Source of the DNA: DATEZO01 sp035255485
GTDB lineage: Bacteria; Pseudomonadota; Gammaproteobacteria; Burkholderiales; Burkholderiaceae_D
NCBI GenBank assembly: GCA_035255485.1
Contig: DATEZO010000269.1
Span: forward strand, 1 to 21,864
Direction of reading: 5' to 3'
Length of the DNA: 21,864 nt
Position numbers and translations under genes: made by a program. Below are positions 15,403 through 21,864 of this stretch, in pieces (position 1 is the first letter of the stretch; each line of letters starts with the position of its first letter). The notes beneath the pieces were generated by a model. That model ran no database searches and was not told the origin of the DNA. It saw nothing but the letters and a program-made list of their open reading frames with translations.

Positions 15403-17259
15403 ATGAATCAGCCCGTTATGGGCGGCATCGCCGCTTTGAACGCCCCGACTTACATCAAGCATCAAAAGCTGCTCAACTGGGTAACCGAGATCGCAGCCCT
15501 GACCAAGCCCGCACACATTGTCTGGTGCGACGGCTCGCAGGAAGAATACGATCGCTTGTGCGCCGGAATGGTCGCCTCTGGCACCATGAAAAAACTGAAC
15601 GAGGCCAAGCGTCCGAACAGCTATCTGGCCTGCTCCGACCCATCTGACGTCGCGCGTGTCGAGGACCGTACCTTCATCTGTTCCGAAAAAGAAGAAGACG
15701 CCGGCCCCACCAACAACTGGATGGCGCCAGCCGAGATGCGCACCACCCTGCATGCGCTGTTCGACGGCTGCATGCGCGGCCGTACCTTGTACGTGGTGCC
15801 GTTCTCGATGGGCCCGATCGGTTCGCCCATTGCCCACATTGGCGTCGAGCTGTCCGACTCCGCCTATGTCGCGGTCAACATGCGCATCATGACGCGCATG
15901 GGCAAGGCAGTGTATGACGTATTGGGTACCGATGGCGAATTCGTGCCGTGCGTGCATTCGGTTGGCAGCCCGCTTGCCGCCGGACAGAAGGATGTCGCCT
16001 GGCCATGCAATCCGACCAAATACATCGTGCACTATCCGGAGTCGCGCGAAATCTGGTCGTTCGGCTCCGGCTACGGCGGCAATGCGCTACTGGGCAAGAA
16101 ATGCTTCGCGCTGCGCATCGCCTCGACCATGGGCCGCGATCAAGGCTGGCTGGCAGAGCATATGCTGATCCTGGGCGTCGAATCGCCGGAAGGCAAGAAG
16201 CACTATGTCGCGGCGGCATTCCCTTCCGCCTGCGGCAAGACCAACTTCTCGATGATGATTCCGCCGCTCGCTTTCAAAGGCTGGAAAGTCACCACCATCG
16301 GCGACGACATTGCCTGGATCAAGCCAGGCCCGGATGGCCGCCTGTATGCGATCAACCCGGAAGCCGGCTACTTCGGCGTGGCGCCGGGTACCAACACCAC
16401 CACCAACGCCAACTGCATGGCGTGCCTGACTTCCAACACGATTTTCACCAACGTGGCACTGACCGACGATGGCGATGTGTGGTGGGAAGGCATGACCAAG
16501 GAAGCGCCGGCGCACCTGATCGACTGGCAAGGCAAGGACTGGACCCCGGCCATTGCCAAGGAAACCGGCCGCAAGGCGGCGCATCCGAATTCGCGCTTCA
16601 CCGTCGCGGCGACGCAAAATCCCGTGATCGACTCGGCGTGGAACGATCCGGCCGGCGTGCCGATTTCGGCCTTCATTTTCGGCGGCCGCCGCTCGACCAC
16701 GGTGCCGCTGGTGACCGAAGCGCGCAGCTGGGTCGAAGGCGTCTACATGGCCGCGACCATGGGTTCCGAAACCACCGCCGCTGCCGCCGGCCAGATGGGC
16801 GTGGTGCGCCGTGATCCGTTCGCGATGCTGCCGTTCACCGGTTACAACATGAGCGACTACTTCCAGCATTGGCTCAACATGGGCGAGAAACTCGCCGCAT
16901 CCGGCGCCAGTGTGCCGAACATTTATTGCGTCAACTGGTTCCGCACCGATGACAACGGCAAGTTCGTGTGGCCGGGCTTTGGCGACAACATGCGCGTCTT
17001 GAAGTGGATGCTGGACCGCATCGAAGGCAAGGCGGGCGGCGGCGAACACGTATTCGGCATCACCCCGAATTTCGACGACCTGACTTGGGACGGCCTCGAA
17101 TTCACCGAAGAACTGTTCGAAAAAATCACCTCGATCGACCAGGCTGCCTGGGAAGCGGAAATCAGGCTGCATGACGAGTTGTTCGACAAGCTGAAGCACC
17201 GGCTGCCGAAGGAACTGGCGACAACGAAGGAAGAGCTGAAGAAGCGACTGGGTGTCTGA
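15403..17259 (+). CDS. pckG: Phosphoenolpyruvate carboxykinase, GTP-dependent
   Basis: Converts oxaloacetate + GTP to phosphoenolpyruvate + CO2 + GDP, the entry step of gluconeogenesis, in the cytoplasm. 618 residues, standard for the GTP-type enzyme. Seen: the P-loop with the reactive Cys (FPSACGKTNFSM, C277), the kinase-2 motif GDDIAW at 300-305, the N-terminal substrate-site Arg region (RVEDRTFICS), FGSGYGGNALLGKKCFALR with the metal-binding Lys, GVAPGTNTTTN and FIFGGRRSTTVPLV. These are features of GTP-PEPCK, not of the ATP-type PckA. Start fixed by GGAGG at 15390-15394. Monocistronic: a long upstream region with operator-like palindrome and two hairpins just after the stop. As PEP is also an aroG substrate, the two enzymes share a metabolite, but nothing in the sequence links their control. 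Confidence 0.98.
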   Translation: MNQPVMGGIAALNAPTYIKHQKLLNWVTEIAALTKPAHIVWCDGSQEEYDRLCAGMVASGTMKKLNEAKRPNSYLACSDPSDVARVEDRTFICSEKEEDAGPTNNWMAPAEMRTTLHALFDGCMRGRTLYVVPFSMGPIGSPIAHIGVELSDSAYVAVNMRIMTRMGKAVYDVLGTDGEFVPCVHSVGSPLAAGQKDVAWPCNPTKYIVHYPESREIWSFGSGYGGNALLGKKCFALRIASTMGRDQGWLAEHMLILGVESPEGKKHYVAAAFPSACGKTNFSMMIPPLAFKGWKVTTIGDDIAWIKPGPDGRLYAINPEAGYFGVAPGTNTTTNANCMACLTSNTIFTNVALTDDGDVWWEGMTKEAPAHLIDWQGKDWTPAIAKETGRKAAHPNSRFTVAATQNPVIDSAWNDPAGVPISAFIFGGRRSTTVPLVTEARSWVEGVYMAATMGSETTAAAAGQMGVVRRDPFAMLPFTGYNMSDYFQHWLNMGEKLAASGASVPNIYCVNWFRTDDNGKFVWPGFGDNMRVLKWMLDRIEGKAGGGEHVFGITPNFDDLTWDGLEFTEELFEKITSIDQAAWEAEIRLHDELFDKLKHRLPKELATTKEELKKRLGV

Positions 17260-17262
17260 TGC

Positions 17263-17287
17263 GCTTGCCGTGGCATTCACGGCAAGC
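17263..17287. terminator. Hairpin directly after pckG
   Basis: GCTTGCCGTG (17263-17272) and CACGGCAAGC (17278-17287) form a perfect 10-bp stem with a 5-nt loop, three bases after the pckG stop. It has no T-run of its own and precedes the true terminator; it may protect the 3' end of the mRNA. Confidence 0.6.
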
Positions 17288-17293
17288 AATCAT

Positions 17294-17326
17294 AAAGCGC
17301 GGCGGGGTGACCTGGCCGCGCTTTTT
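17294..17326 (+). terminator. Intrinsic terminator of pckG
   Basis: AAAGCGCGGC (17294-17303) pairs perfectly with GCCGCGCTTT (17315-17324) around an 11-nt loop and continues into a T-run to 17326. It is the second of two tandem hairpins behind pckG. Confidence 0.9.
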
Positions 17327-17420
17327 CATTCAGTATTGCTTGCCGGGACAGGGCAATCAATGTCCGTATCAATGCACGGATGCCCATAGAATGGGCCTGA
17401 CGCAAAAACCGTTGTAAATA

Positions 17421-19229
17421 TCAGGTCGATGCTGCATGCGGGGTTTCAGCAGCCTGGCCGGACTGCGCCAACTCATGTGCAATACCGGTCAGCAACATGA
17501 TATCCCGGTAAACCGGCATATCGAATCCGGTGCGCGTGCCGTTGCGGTCATCGTATAGCAGCTTTTCCAGGAACGGTATGATGTCGGCGGTATGCCATAA
17601 ATCGCAGATCCGGTTGATCAGATACGGAAAATTATCAAGGGAAGACAGTTTTTCCATTGCGACGTTATCCTTCCACTCCGGAACGTTGACATTGAATTGA
17701 TTTGCAAACCGATGCAGCAACTCGGTGTATTTTTCCTCTTCGCCAACTTCGCGATACAGATCAAGCAGGCACATCCAGGGTATCGGGGAACTCGGCTGAT
17801 CACTATTGTTGAACTGCTCCAGGATCTCGATTGCCCGTTCCGGGACATTCAGCAGTATCCAGAATTCAGCCTCTTCCATGCCGCCTGAAATTTCTTCCGC
17901 CTTGAGTCCGTTCGACCGCCTGGAATAGGCGGGCAGCTCGCTCACCGTGCTATCGGCCGGCGAAACAGGCGAAACAGGCGAAACCGACGATGTTTCGCAG
18001 TCCGCCACGGCCAAGGGCGGCTCGGCTGGCATGGCAATACGGTCGGATGGTGGGTTCGAGCGATCGTTTTCTTGCAAATCTGCCGTTGCCGGTGATATGG
18101 AAGTATCTGTCGTCTGCGCGATTGTCAATGCCGATGATGCAGAATTCCGCGCAAGATCGGTGGTCGCCGTGTTTTCCCACCACGAGCCACGCTGGATGCC
18201 GTTCATTCCGTATACGCGACGCATCAGCCAGATGATCACGCCCAGGCTGAGCAGCAGCAAACCGCCCAGTCCCATAATCCAGCCGAATGAAAAGGTTTCC
18301 TTGCGGATTTGCTGCAGGGCGATTTTATCGACCTCCCTTGCCTGTGCGAGGCGTCCCGTTTCCAATTGCAATTTCTGCATCTGGCCTTGCAGCGCCCTGA
18401 TTTGATCATCGGCATCCTGCAATGGATCGTGGCCGTTCAAAGCTGCAGCAAGCCGGGCCCGGGCAGCCCGTAATTCATTTTGCCTGCCAGGGTCGGATTC
18501 GATCCGGGCATCCGACAAGTGGTCGCTTAATCTGAGCTTGAAGCTGGCCTCGATATTTGCATCCAGCGGATCGCTGTTCGAGAGCCGGAGTACGCTGCGC
18601 GCCGGTGCCCCCGGTTTTGGCCGGCCTGCCCTGGGGACTTTCTGGCGGGGTGCCGCCGGTGCCGCCGCCAGCGTTTCCTCGGAATGCATTTTAACGGCGG
18701 AGATTTGCCGTTTGCGGTTTCCCGATCTCGAAAGAGGCTCGTCCTGGCTGGCATTGATCTGCATCGCGGGCGTGGTTTCCGGCTGCGCGCGCTTGACGAA
18801 AGAATTGACGGGCGCCAGTCGCTGTGATGCATCAACCTCGGGCAATAACAAGGAGGGCGGGTCCAGCAACAATGGATAACTGCGCTGGATGGATGCTGCG
18901 CAATTGACATCGACAGAAACGGTTACTGCAGGTTCGTTGATATTCTGGCGCGAAGAAAGCAGAATGGCAGAAGGTGTGCCGCTTCGAATGGCAACTTGCA
19001 ACATACCGATGAAAACACCATCGGACGATCCGAGCCGGGCCTGGACGCAAGTGCTGCGGATCTCGTCGGAATTGGCACCAAGCAGGGGAATGGTTGCCCG
19101 TAGCGGCTGATTCAGCCAGGATTGCAACTGAATGGCATCCAGTCCTATCGCCTGCGCAGCGGCTGCAGCGGCGAAAAATGCAATAAATGCACTCCAGTGC
19201 AATACCAATCCATGCTTGCATTGCCTCAT
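17421..19229 (-). CDS. FimV-like membrane protein
   Basis: About 602 residues with the layout of FimV/HubP-type proteins: signal peptide (1-27, ending AAAAQA), a FimV N-terminal domain (about 28-140; GLDAIQLQSWLNQPLRATI and YPLLLDPPSLLLPE), a Pro/Ala-rich linker, a short coiled coil (about 265-310), one TM helix (about 314-340), a low-complexity cytoplasmic linker and a C-terminal helical TPR-like region (about 460-550; ILLNVPERAIEILEQF). FimV/HubP proteins organise the cell pole, type IV pili and twitching, and work with c-di-GMP signalling in some bacteria. No LysM domain is visible and the protein is short for FimV. Start uncertain: ATG 19229 gives the cleanest signal peptide, but an in-frame GTG at 19298 is possible. 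A 9-bp tandem repeat in the linker encodes SPVSPVSP. Convergent with pckG. Confidence 0.8.
   Translation of the reverse strand: MRQCKHGLVLHWSAFIAFFAAAAAAQAIGLDAIQLQSWLNQPLRATIPLLGANSDEIRSTCVQARLGSSDGVFIGMLQVAIRSGTPSAILLSSRQNINEPAVTVSVDVNCAASIQRSYPLLLDPPSLLLPEVDASQRLAPVNSFVKRAQPETTPAMQINASQDEPLSRSGNRKRQISAVKMHSEETLAAAPAAPRQKVPRAGRPKPGAPARSVLRLSNSDPLDANIEASFKLRLSDHLSDARIESDPGRQNELRAARARLAAALNGHDPLQDADDQIRALQGQMQKLQLETGRLAQAREVDKIALQQIRKETFSFGWIMGLGGLLLLSLGVIIWLMRRVYGMNGIQRGSWWENTATTDLARNSASSALTIAQTTDTSISPATADLQENDRSNPPSDRIAMPAEPPLAVADCETSSVSPVSPVSPADSTVSELPAYSRRSNGLKAEEISGGMEEAEFWILLNVPERAIEILEQFNNSDQPSSPIPWMCLLDLYREVGEEEKYTELLHRFANQFNVNVPEWKDNVAMEKLSSLDNFPYLINRICDLWHTADIIPFLEKLLYDDRNGTRTGFDMPVYRDIMLLTGIAHELAQSGQAAETPHAAST
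17959..17985. repeat. 9-bp tandem repeat in the FimV-like gene
   Basis: Three head-to-tail copies of GGCGAAAC(A/C) on the plus strand. On the coding minus strand they read as repeated Ser-Pro-Val units in the linker. Copy-number change would keep the frame and only alter linker length. Confidence 0.85.
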
Positions 19230-19747
19230 GCCGACCCATGCGTTGCCAGGTTGACGTCGCGCAAACAAATCCGGTGTGCATGAAAAATCGAACGACACAG
19301 TGGCAAACCTTTATGGATCAGCCCGAAGAGAAGCTGAATTTAATGTTCAAGAAATTACATTTCCTTATGGGAGTACCGACGGTGCCTAAGAATTGAATTG
19401 TGATAATCAATTCTACGCTGCCAACCATTTTCTTGTTGAAAAGGAATGGCATTTTAATGAATTTATTGTCATTTTAATACTGAAAATCAGTATATATTTA
19501 TCATGCCTGGACTGTGCAGCAACCAAGTAGCAATTGCTTCCTCGTCCTGGGGATAACGCCGTGTATCAGCTAAAGTCGCGTTTTCCGGAGTGGCCCGGCA
19601 TTGATGCCAATGGGGCGTGGTCGCTTTTGCAAACACTCCTTTGCATCAGGACGACAGGAAGCAACGCCATTTACATGATCGCCATTGCACTGACCAGCGT
19701 TACCAATCCTTTACCTGCTCTCGCATAATTTCAGACACAAAAAACCC
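19230..19747. other. 518-bp intergenic region with AT-rich repeats
   Basis: Separates the FimV-like gene from the exporter gene, which diverge. The stretch 19390-19500 is much richer in A/T than its surroundings. It contains an inverted repeat GAATTG-7-CAATTC (19395-19413), a direct repeat CATTTTAAT (19450-19458 and 19470-19478, one 20-bp step apart) and a perfect palindrome ATACTG-5-CAGTAT (19477-19493). TTGTCA (19466-19471) and TATATA (19491-19496) could be a rightward promoter, with an unusually long 19-bp gap. A doubtful small ORF lies at 19561-19728. Confidence 0.5.
19561..19728 (+). CDS. Doubtful 55-residue ORF before the exporter gene
   Basis: GTG start with GGGGA seven bases upstream. 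It encodes (M)YQLKSRFPEWPGIDANGAW and a hydrophobic C-terminal half ending ALTSVTNPLPALA, then stops 19 bp before the exporter ATG, which itself lacks a good Shine-Dalgarno. It could be a leader or nothing. Third-codon composition is not clearly coding. I recognise no family. Confidence 0.18.
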   Translation: MYQLKSRFPEWPGIDANGAWSLLQTLLCIRTTGSNAIYMIAIALTSVTNPLPALA

Positions 19748-20374
19748 ATGATTCCAATCCCTACACTCTCAACCTTTCTCGCCACTTCGCTATTGCTTGC
19801 CATGGTGCCGGGGCCGGATAACATTTTTGTCTTGACCCAGTCGGCGCTGCGTGGCCGCAGCGCCGGGATTTGGGTCACGCTTGGCCTGTGCACGGGACTG
19901 GTGGTCCATACCTGCGCAGTCGCACTCGGCGTTGCAGCGCTCTTCCAGGCTTCCACGCTCGCCTTCAATGCACTGAAAACCGTCGGCGCAGCGTATCTGT
20001 TCTACCTCGCCTGGCAGGCATTCCGGGCATCCGCCACCGGCATTCGCCTGGGGCGCGATAGCAACCTTGGCTCCTGGCAACTTTATCGGCGCGGCATCAT
20101 CATGAATTTGACCAATCCCAAGGTTTCGATTTTCTTTCTGGCATTTCTGCCGCAGTTTGCCGATCCAGTGCGCGCTTCGCTCAGCACGCAACTCCTCTTG
20201 CTGGGCGGACTGTTCATCGTTGCCACGCTGCTGGTGTTCGCCGGCATCGCGCTACTGGCCGGTTCAATCGGGCAGCGGCTGGGTCAGTCCGAAAAAGCCG
20301 GGCGCATCATGAATTGGGTGGCGGGCACCGTATTTGCCGCGCTGGCATTGAAACTGGCGACAACCGCACGCTGA
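19748..20374 (+). CDS. LysE/RhtB-family amino-acid exporter
   Basis: 208-residue inner-membrane protein with about six hydrophobic helices, the size and fold of LysE/RhtB exporters, which pump amino acids or homoserine lactones out of the cell. Seen: the family N-terminus with VPGPDNIFVLTQSALRGRSAG (conserved PGP motif, about 20-40), AYLFYLAWQAFR, and the mid-protein NLTNPKVSIFFLAFLPQF (about 117-135), where the conserved Asn-Pro-Lys lies. The substrate cannot be read from sequence. The Shine-Dalgarno is weak; the ATG chosen gives the normal N-terminus. Divergent from the FimV-like gene across an AT-rich region. No LysR-type regulator, the usual partner of such exporters, is adjacent. Confidence 0.95.
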   Translation: MIPIPTLSTFLATSLLLAMVPGPDNIFVLTQSALRGRSAGIWVTLGLCTGLVVHTCAVALGVAALFQASTLAFNALKTVGAAYLFYLAWQAFRASATGIRLGRDSNLGSWQLYRRGIIMNLTNPKVSIFFLAFLPQFADPVRASLSTQLLLLGGLFIVATLLVFAGIALLAGSIGQRLGQSEKAGRIMNWVAGTVFAALALKLATTAR

Positions 20375-20681
20375 ACCCGGCATGGCATCTGCCCTGTATT
20401 GAAAACCTCGGAAACTCTGTCGGGAATCAAGAAACCGGTGCGGTGCAGCAGCCAGCACCGATGCACGCAGCTAGAATCGGCAAAGAGCCGGCCTGGAAAA
20501 AGCAATATGCCAACGAGCAATACGGTATTCATGCTCATCCATTGGCCCCGATCATGGCTTTGGCATTGCTTCGTGCCGCTCGTGTCGTGCATGAACCAGG
20601 CGCCGCCTGCCAGCCGATGCGGGCGCCACAACCGCATCAGTGCAGCCGGCCAACTCTTTCGGAATATTCTGGAAAAACGCC
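20375..20681 (+). other. 307-bp region between exporter and GH16 genes
   Basis: No terminator or clear promoter is visible. A plus-strand frame at 20507-20761 (84 codons) starts after GGAAAAAGC and has a lipobox-like LVSC at residues 25-28, but overlaps the GH16 start out of frame; it is treated as doubtful. Otherwise I see nothing firm here. Confidence 0.4.
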
Positions 20682-21590
20682 ATGCCTGTTTACCGCATCG
20701 AATCGCCGGTCCTGTTGATCACCTGTTGCATTTTCGGCATCCTGCCATTGGCGGCGTGTGACAACGATGCATCATGGAATACCGTGGAGTTGCTTCAGCC
20801 CGATGCCATGCATGTCGCGGCAAGAAGCGAAGCGAAACGAGGGCGCGCGCACCCTGCCGCACCGATGGAACGGATCCCGTACGGCCAGGATGGCGCCGAA
20901 TACGAACTGACCTTTTCCGAAGAGTTCGATGACTACGACAGCCGTATCTGGAACGACCATATCTGGTATGAAGCTCCGAACCGGACCAGAAATTATGCAG
21001 TGGAAAACGGCTTGCTGAAAATCTGGCCCGAGCGCGATGCGTCGGGCAACTTCTTCAATCGCACCATCGATACCGATGGCAAGTTTTCACAGACGTACGG
21101 CTATTTTGAAATGGAAGCGAAGCTGCCCAGGGGCAAGGGCACATGGCCAGCCTTCTGGCTATTTGCGCATCACGGAAAACGCCGTCCCGAAATCGATATC
21201 ATGGAAGCCTATGCCGGCGGTGCGCCGCCATGGGGCTTCAAGGATGGCGACGGTGTGGTGCGGCCACGCGCCTACGGCGTGACGGTATGGCATGACAAGG
21301 GCCACGAGGCCGGCAGGCGCCAATACGACACCCGCTCCGATCTATCCGCCAGGTTCCATAAATACGCCATGAAATGGGAGCCGAACCGGCAGACATTCTA
21401 TTTTGATGGCAAGACCATCATGACGATCGATGTCAGCATGTCCGAGCCGATGTATCTTTTGCTCGACCTGTGGTTCGGCAGCGACAGCGGAAAACCGGAT
21501 GATTCGACGCCGCAGGGGAAGGCCAATGCATATCAAGTCAACTATGTCAGAGCCTGGCAATTCCGGCTTGTGCCGCGCAAAGAGGAATAA
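20682..21590 (+). CDS. Glycoside hydrolase family 16 lipoprotein
   Basis: 302-residue secreted beta-glycanase-type enzyme. GH16 members cut beta-1,3, beta-1,4 or mixed glucans, agars, carrageenans or xyloglucan by a retaining mechanism. The catalytic signature EIDIME is intact at 170-175 (nucleophile E170, D172, acid/base E175). Supporting blocks: FSEEFDDYDSRIWNDHIWY, YGYFEMEAKLPRGKGTWPAFWL, KWEPNRQTFYFDGK and LLLDLWFGSDSG. The N-terminus has a hydrophobic stretch ending LAAC with C26 as the lipidation site, so it is probably a membrane-anchored lipoprotein. Start: ATG 20682 with GGA about 8-11 nt upstream; the in-frame GTG at 20640 would add 14 residues before the signal. Substrate is not determined; self-produced exopolysaccharide is one option given the neighbourhood. 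Confidence 0.93.
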   Translation: MPVYRIESPVLLITCCIFGILPLAACDNDASWNTVELLQPDAMHVAARSEAKRGRAHPAAPMERIPYGQDGAEYELTFSEEFDDYDSRIWNDHIWYEAPNRTRNYAVENGLLKIWPERDASGNFFNRTIDTDGKFSQTYGYFEMEAKLPRGKGTWPAFWLFAHHGKRRPEIDIMEAYAGGAPPWGFKDGDGVVRPRAYGVTVWHDKGHEAGRRQYDTRSDLSARFHKYAMKWEPNRQTFYFDGKTIMTIDVSMSEPMYLLLDLWFGSDSGKPDDSTPQGKANAYQVNYVRAWQFRLVPRKEE

Positions 21591-21754
21591 CACGATCCGG
21601 AACATGTGCCGCCATAAAACCCCGGACGGTGCAGCAGGGGTTATGCGGGGCCTGCCCCGAACCAGCAGCACGCACGCCGCTGACCAGTGGACAAGCGTCC
21701 GGCCAAGGCAGCATTGCGCCAGTCCGCAAAAGCAGGAGGCGCGGCATCAGGATG
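21591..21754. other. Intergenic region between convergent genes with weak hairpins
   Basis: Between the GH16 stop and the stop of the minus-strand gene at the edge. AACCCC (21618-21623) with GGGGTT (21637-21642), and CGGGG with CCCCG around 21646-21659, can form short stems, without T-runs. Possible weak terminators only. Confidence 0.3.
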
Positions 21755-21864
21755 TCAGGCCGATCCTGCCGCGCCGACAATGTCGTAGTCGCCCAGATCG
21801 ACTTCCCTGAACTTGACCCGCGCAAATCGCTCCTTCGGGGCGCCGTAAGGGATCAGCGCGTCCA
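21755..21864 (-). CDS. C-terminal 35 residues of an unidentified protein
   Basis: Minus-strand frame entering from the right edge and ending in TGA at 21757-21755. It reads DALIPYGAPKERFARVKF, then REVDLGDYDIVGAAGSA. Codon use has G/C at most third positions, as in the flanking real genes, and the sequence looks protein-like. I do not recognise the family from so short a piece. Convergent with the GH16 gene. Confidence 0.65.
   Translation of the reverse strand, partial: DALIPYGAPKERFARVKFREVDLGDYDIVGAAGSA

Noticed and set aside
16087..17289. 400-codon minus-strand frame across pckG
   Set aside because: It is antisense to an unmistakable PEP carboxykinase; long open antisense frames are expected opposite GC-rich coding sequence.
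18832..19281. 149-codon minus-strand frame inside the FimV-like gene
   Set aside because: Out-of-phase shadow; the main frame has the signal peptide, FimV domain and TM segment.
1..21864. CRISPR arrays, tRNA or rRNA genes, insertion sequences, prophage or defence systems
   Set aside because: Looked for regularly spaced repeats, terminal inverted repeats, transposase motifs and RNA gene signatures on both strands; none seen.

Overview
This is a GC-rich chromosomal window, most likely from a betaproteobacterium of the order Burkholderiales. An Oxalobacteraceae-type genome is my best guess, from protein resemblance (a GTP-dependent PEP carboxykinase, a FimV-like protein and a small protein resembling a family I recall from that group) and not from any search. 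I see no rRNA, tRNA, CRISPR array, transposase or phage gene. It reads as ordinary chromosome with a strong signalling and polysaccharide flavour.

Layout. The left 5.5 kb holds two divergently transcribed cyclic-di-GMP enzymes: a soluble PAS(x4)-GGDEF-EAL protein (minus strand, C-terminus cut by the window edge) and a membrane CHASE-PAS-GGDEF-EAL protein (plus strand). A 36-residue aromatic-rich ORF with a strong ribosome binding site overlaps the start of the first by an ATGA junction. Next come four minus-strand genes from 12777 down to 5678: a REC-PAS-GGDEF-EAL response regulator, a class I DAHP synthase (aroG), a GT4 glycosyltransferase, and an amylo-alpha-1,6-glucosidase-like protein 47 bp behind the glycosyltransferase. 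From 13 to 15 kb there is a pcaC-type decarboxylase, a small hypothetical protein and a Tim44-like membrane protein ending in a strong terminator. From 15.4 to 19.3 kb lie pckG with its terminators and, convergent to it, a FimV-like membrane protein. The right end has a LysE/RhtB exporter, a GH16 lipoprotein and the last 35 residues of an unidentified minus-strand gene.

How the genes may work together. Three bifunctional c-di-GMP proteins, all with intact GGDEF, RxxD inhibitory site and EAL signatures, sit within 13 kb. They lie near a glycosyltransferase/debranching-enzyme pair, a FimV-like surface/polarity protein and a secreted beta-glucanase-type hydrolase. This fits a surface-polysaccharide or lifestyle-switch theme, but that link is inference from proximity. 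pckG (gluconeogenesis), aroG (entry to aromatic amino acids) and pcaC are metabolic genes with no obvious operon partners here.

The least expected observation is at the translational level. Two SD-poor starts, the left GGDEF-EAL gene and aroG, each overlap by ATGA the stop codon of a short upstream ORF with a good Shine-Dalgarno. The leader of the response-regulator gene contains three copies of a six-base element that could form mutually exclusive hairpins.
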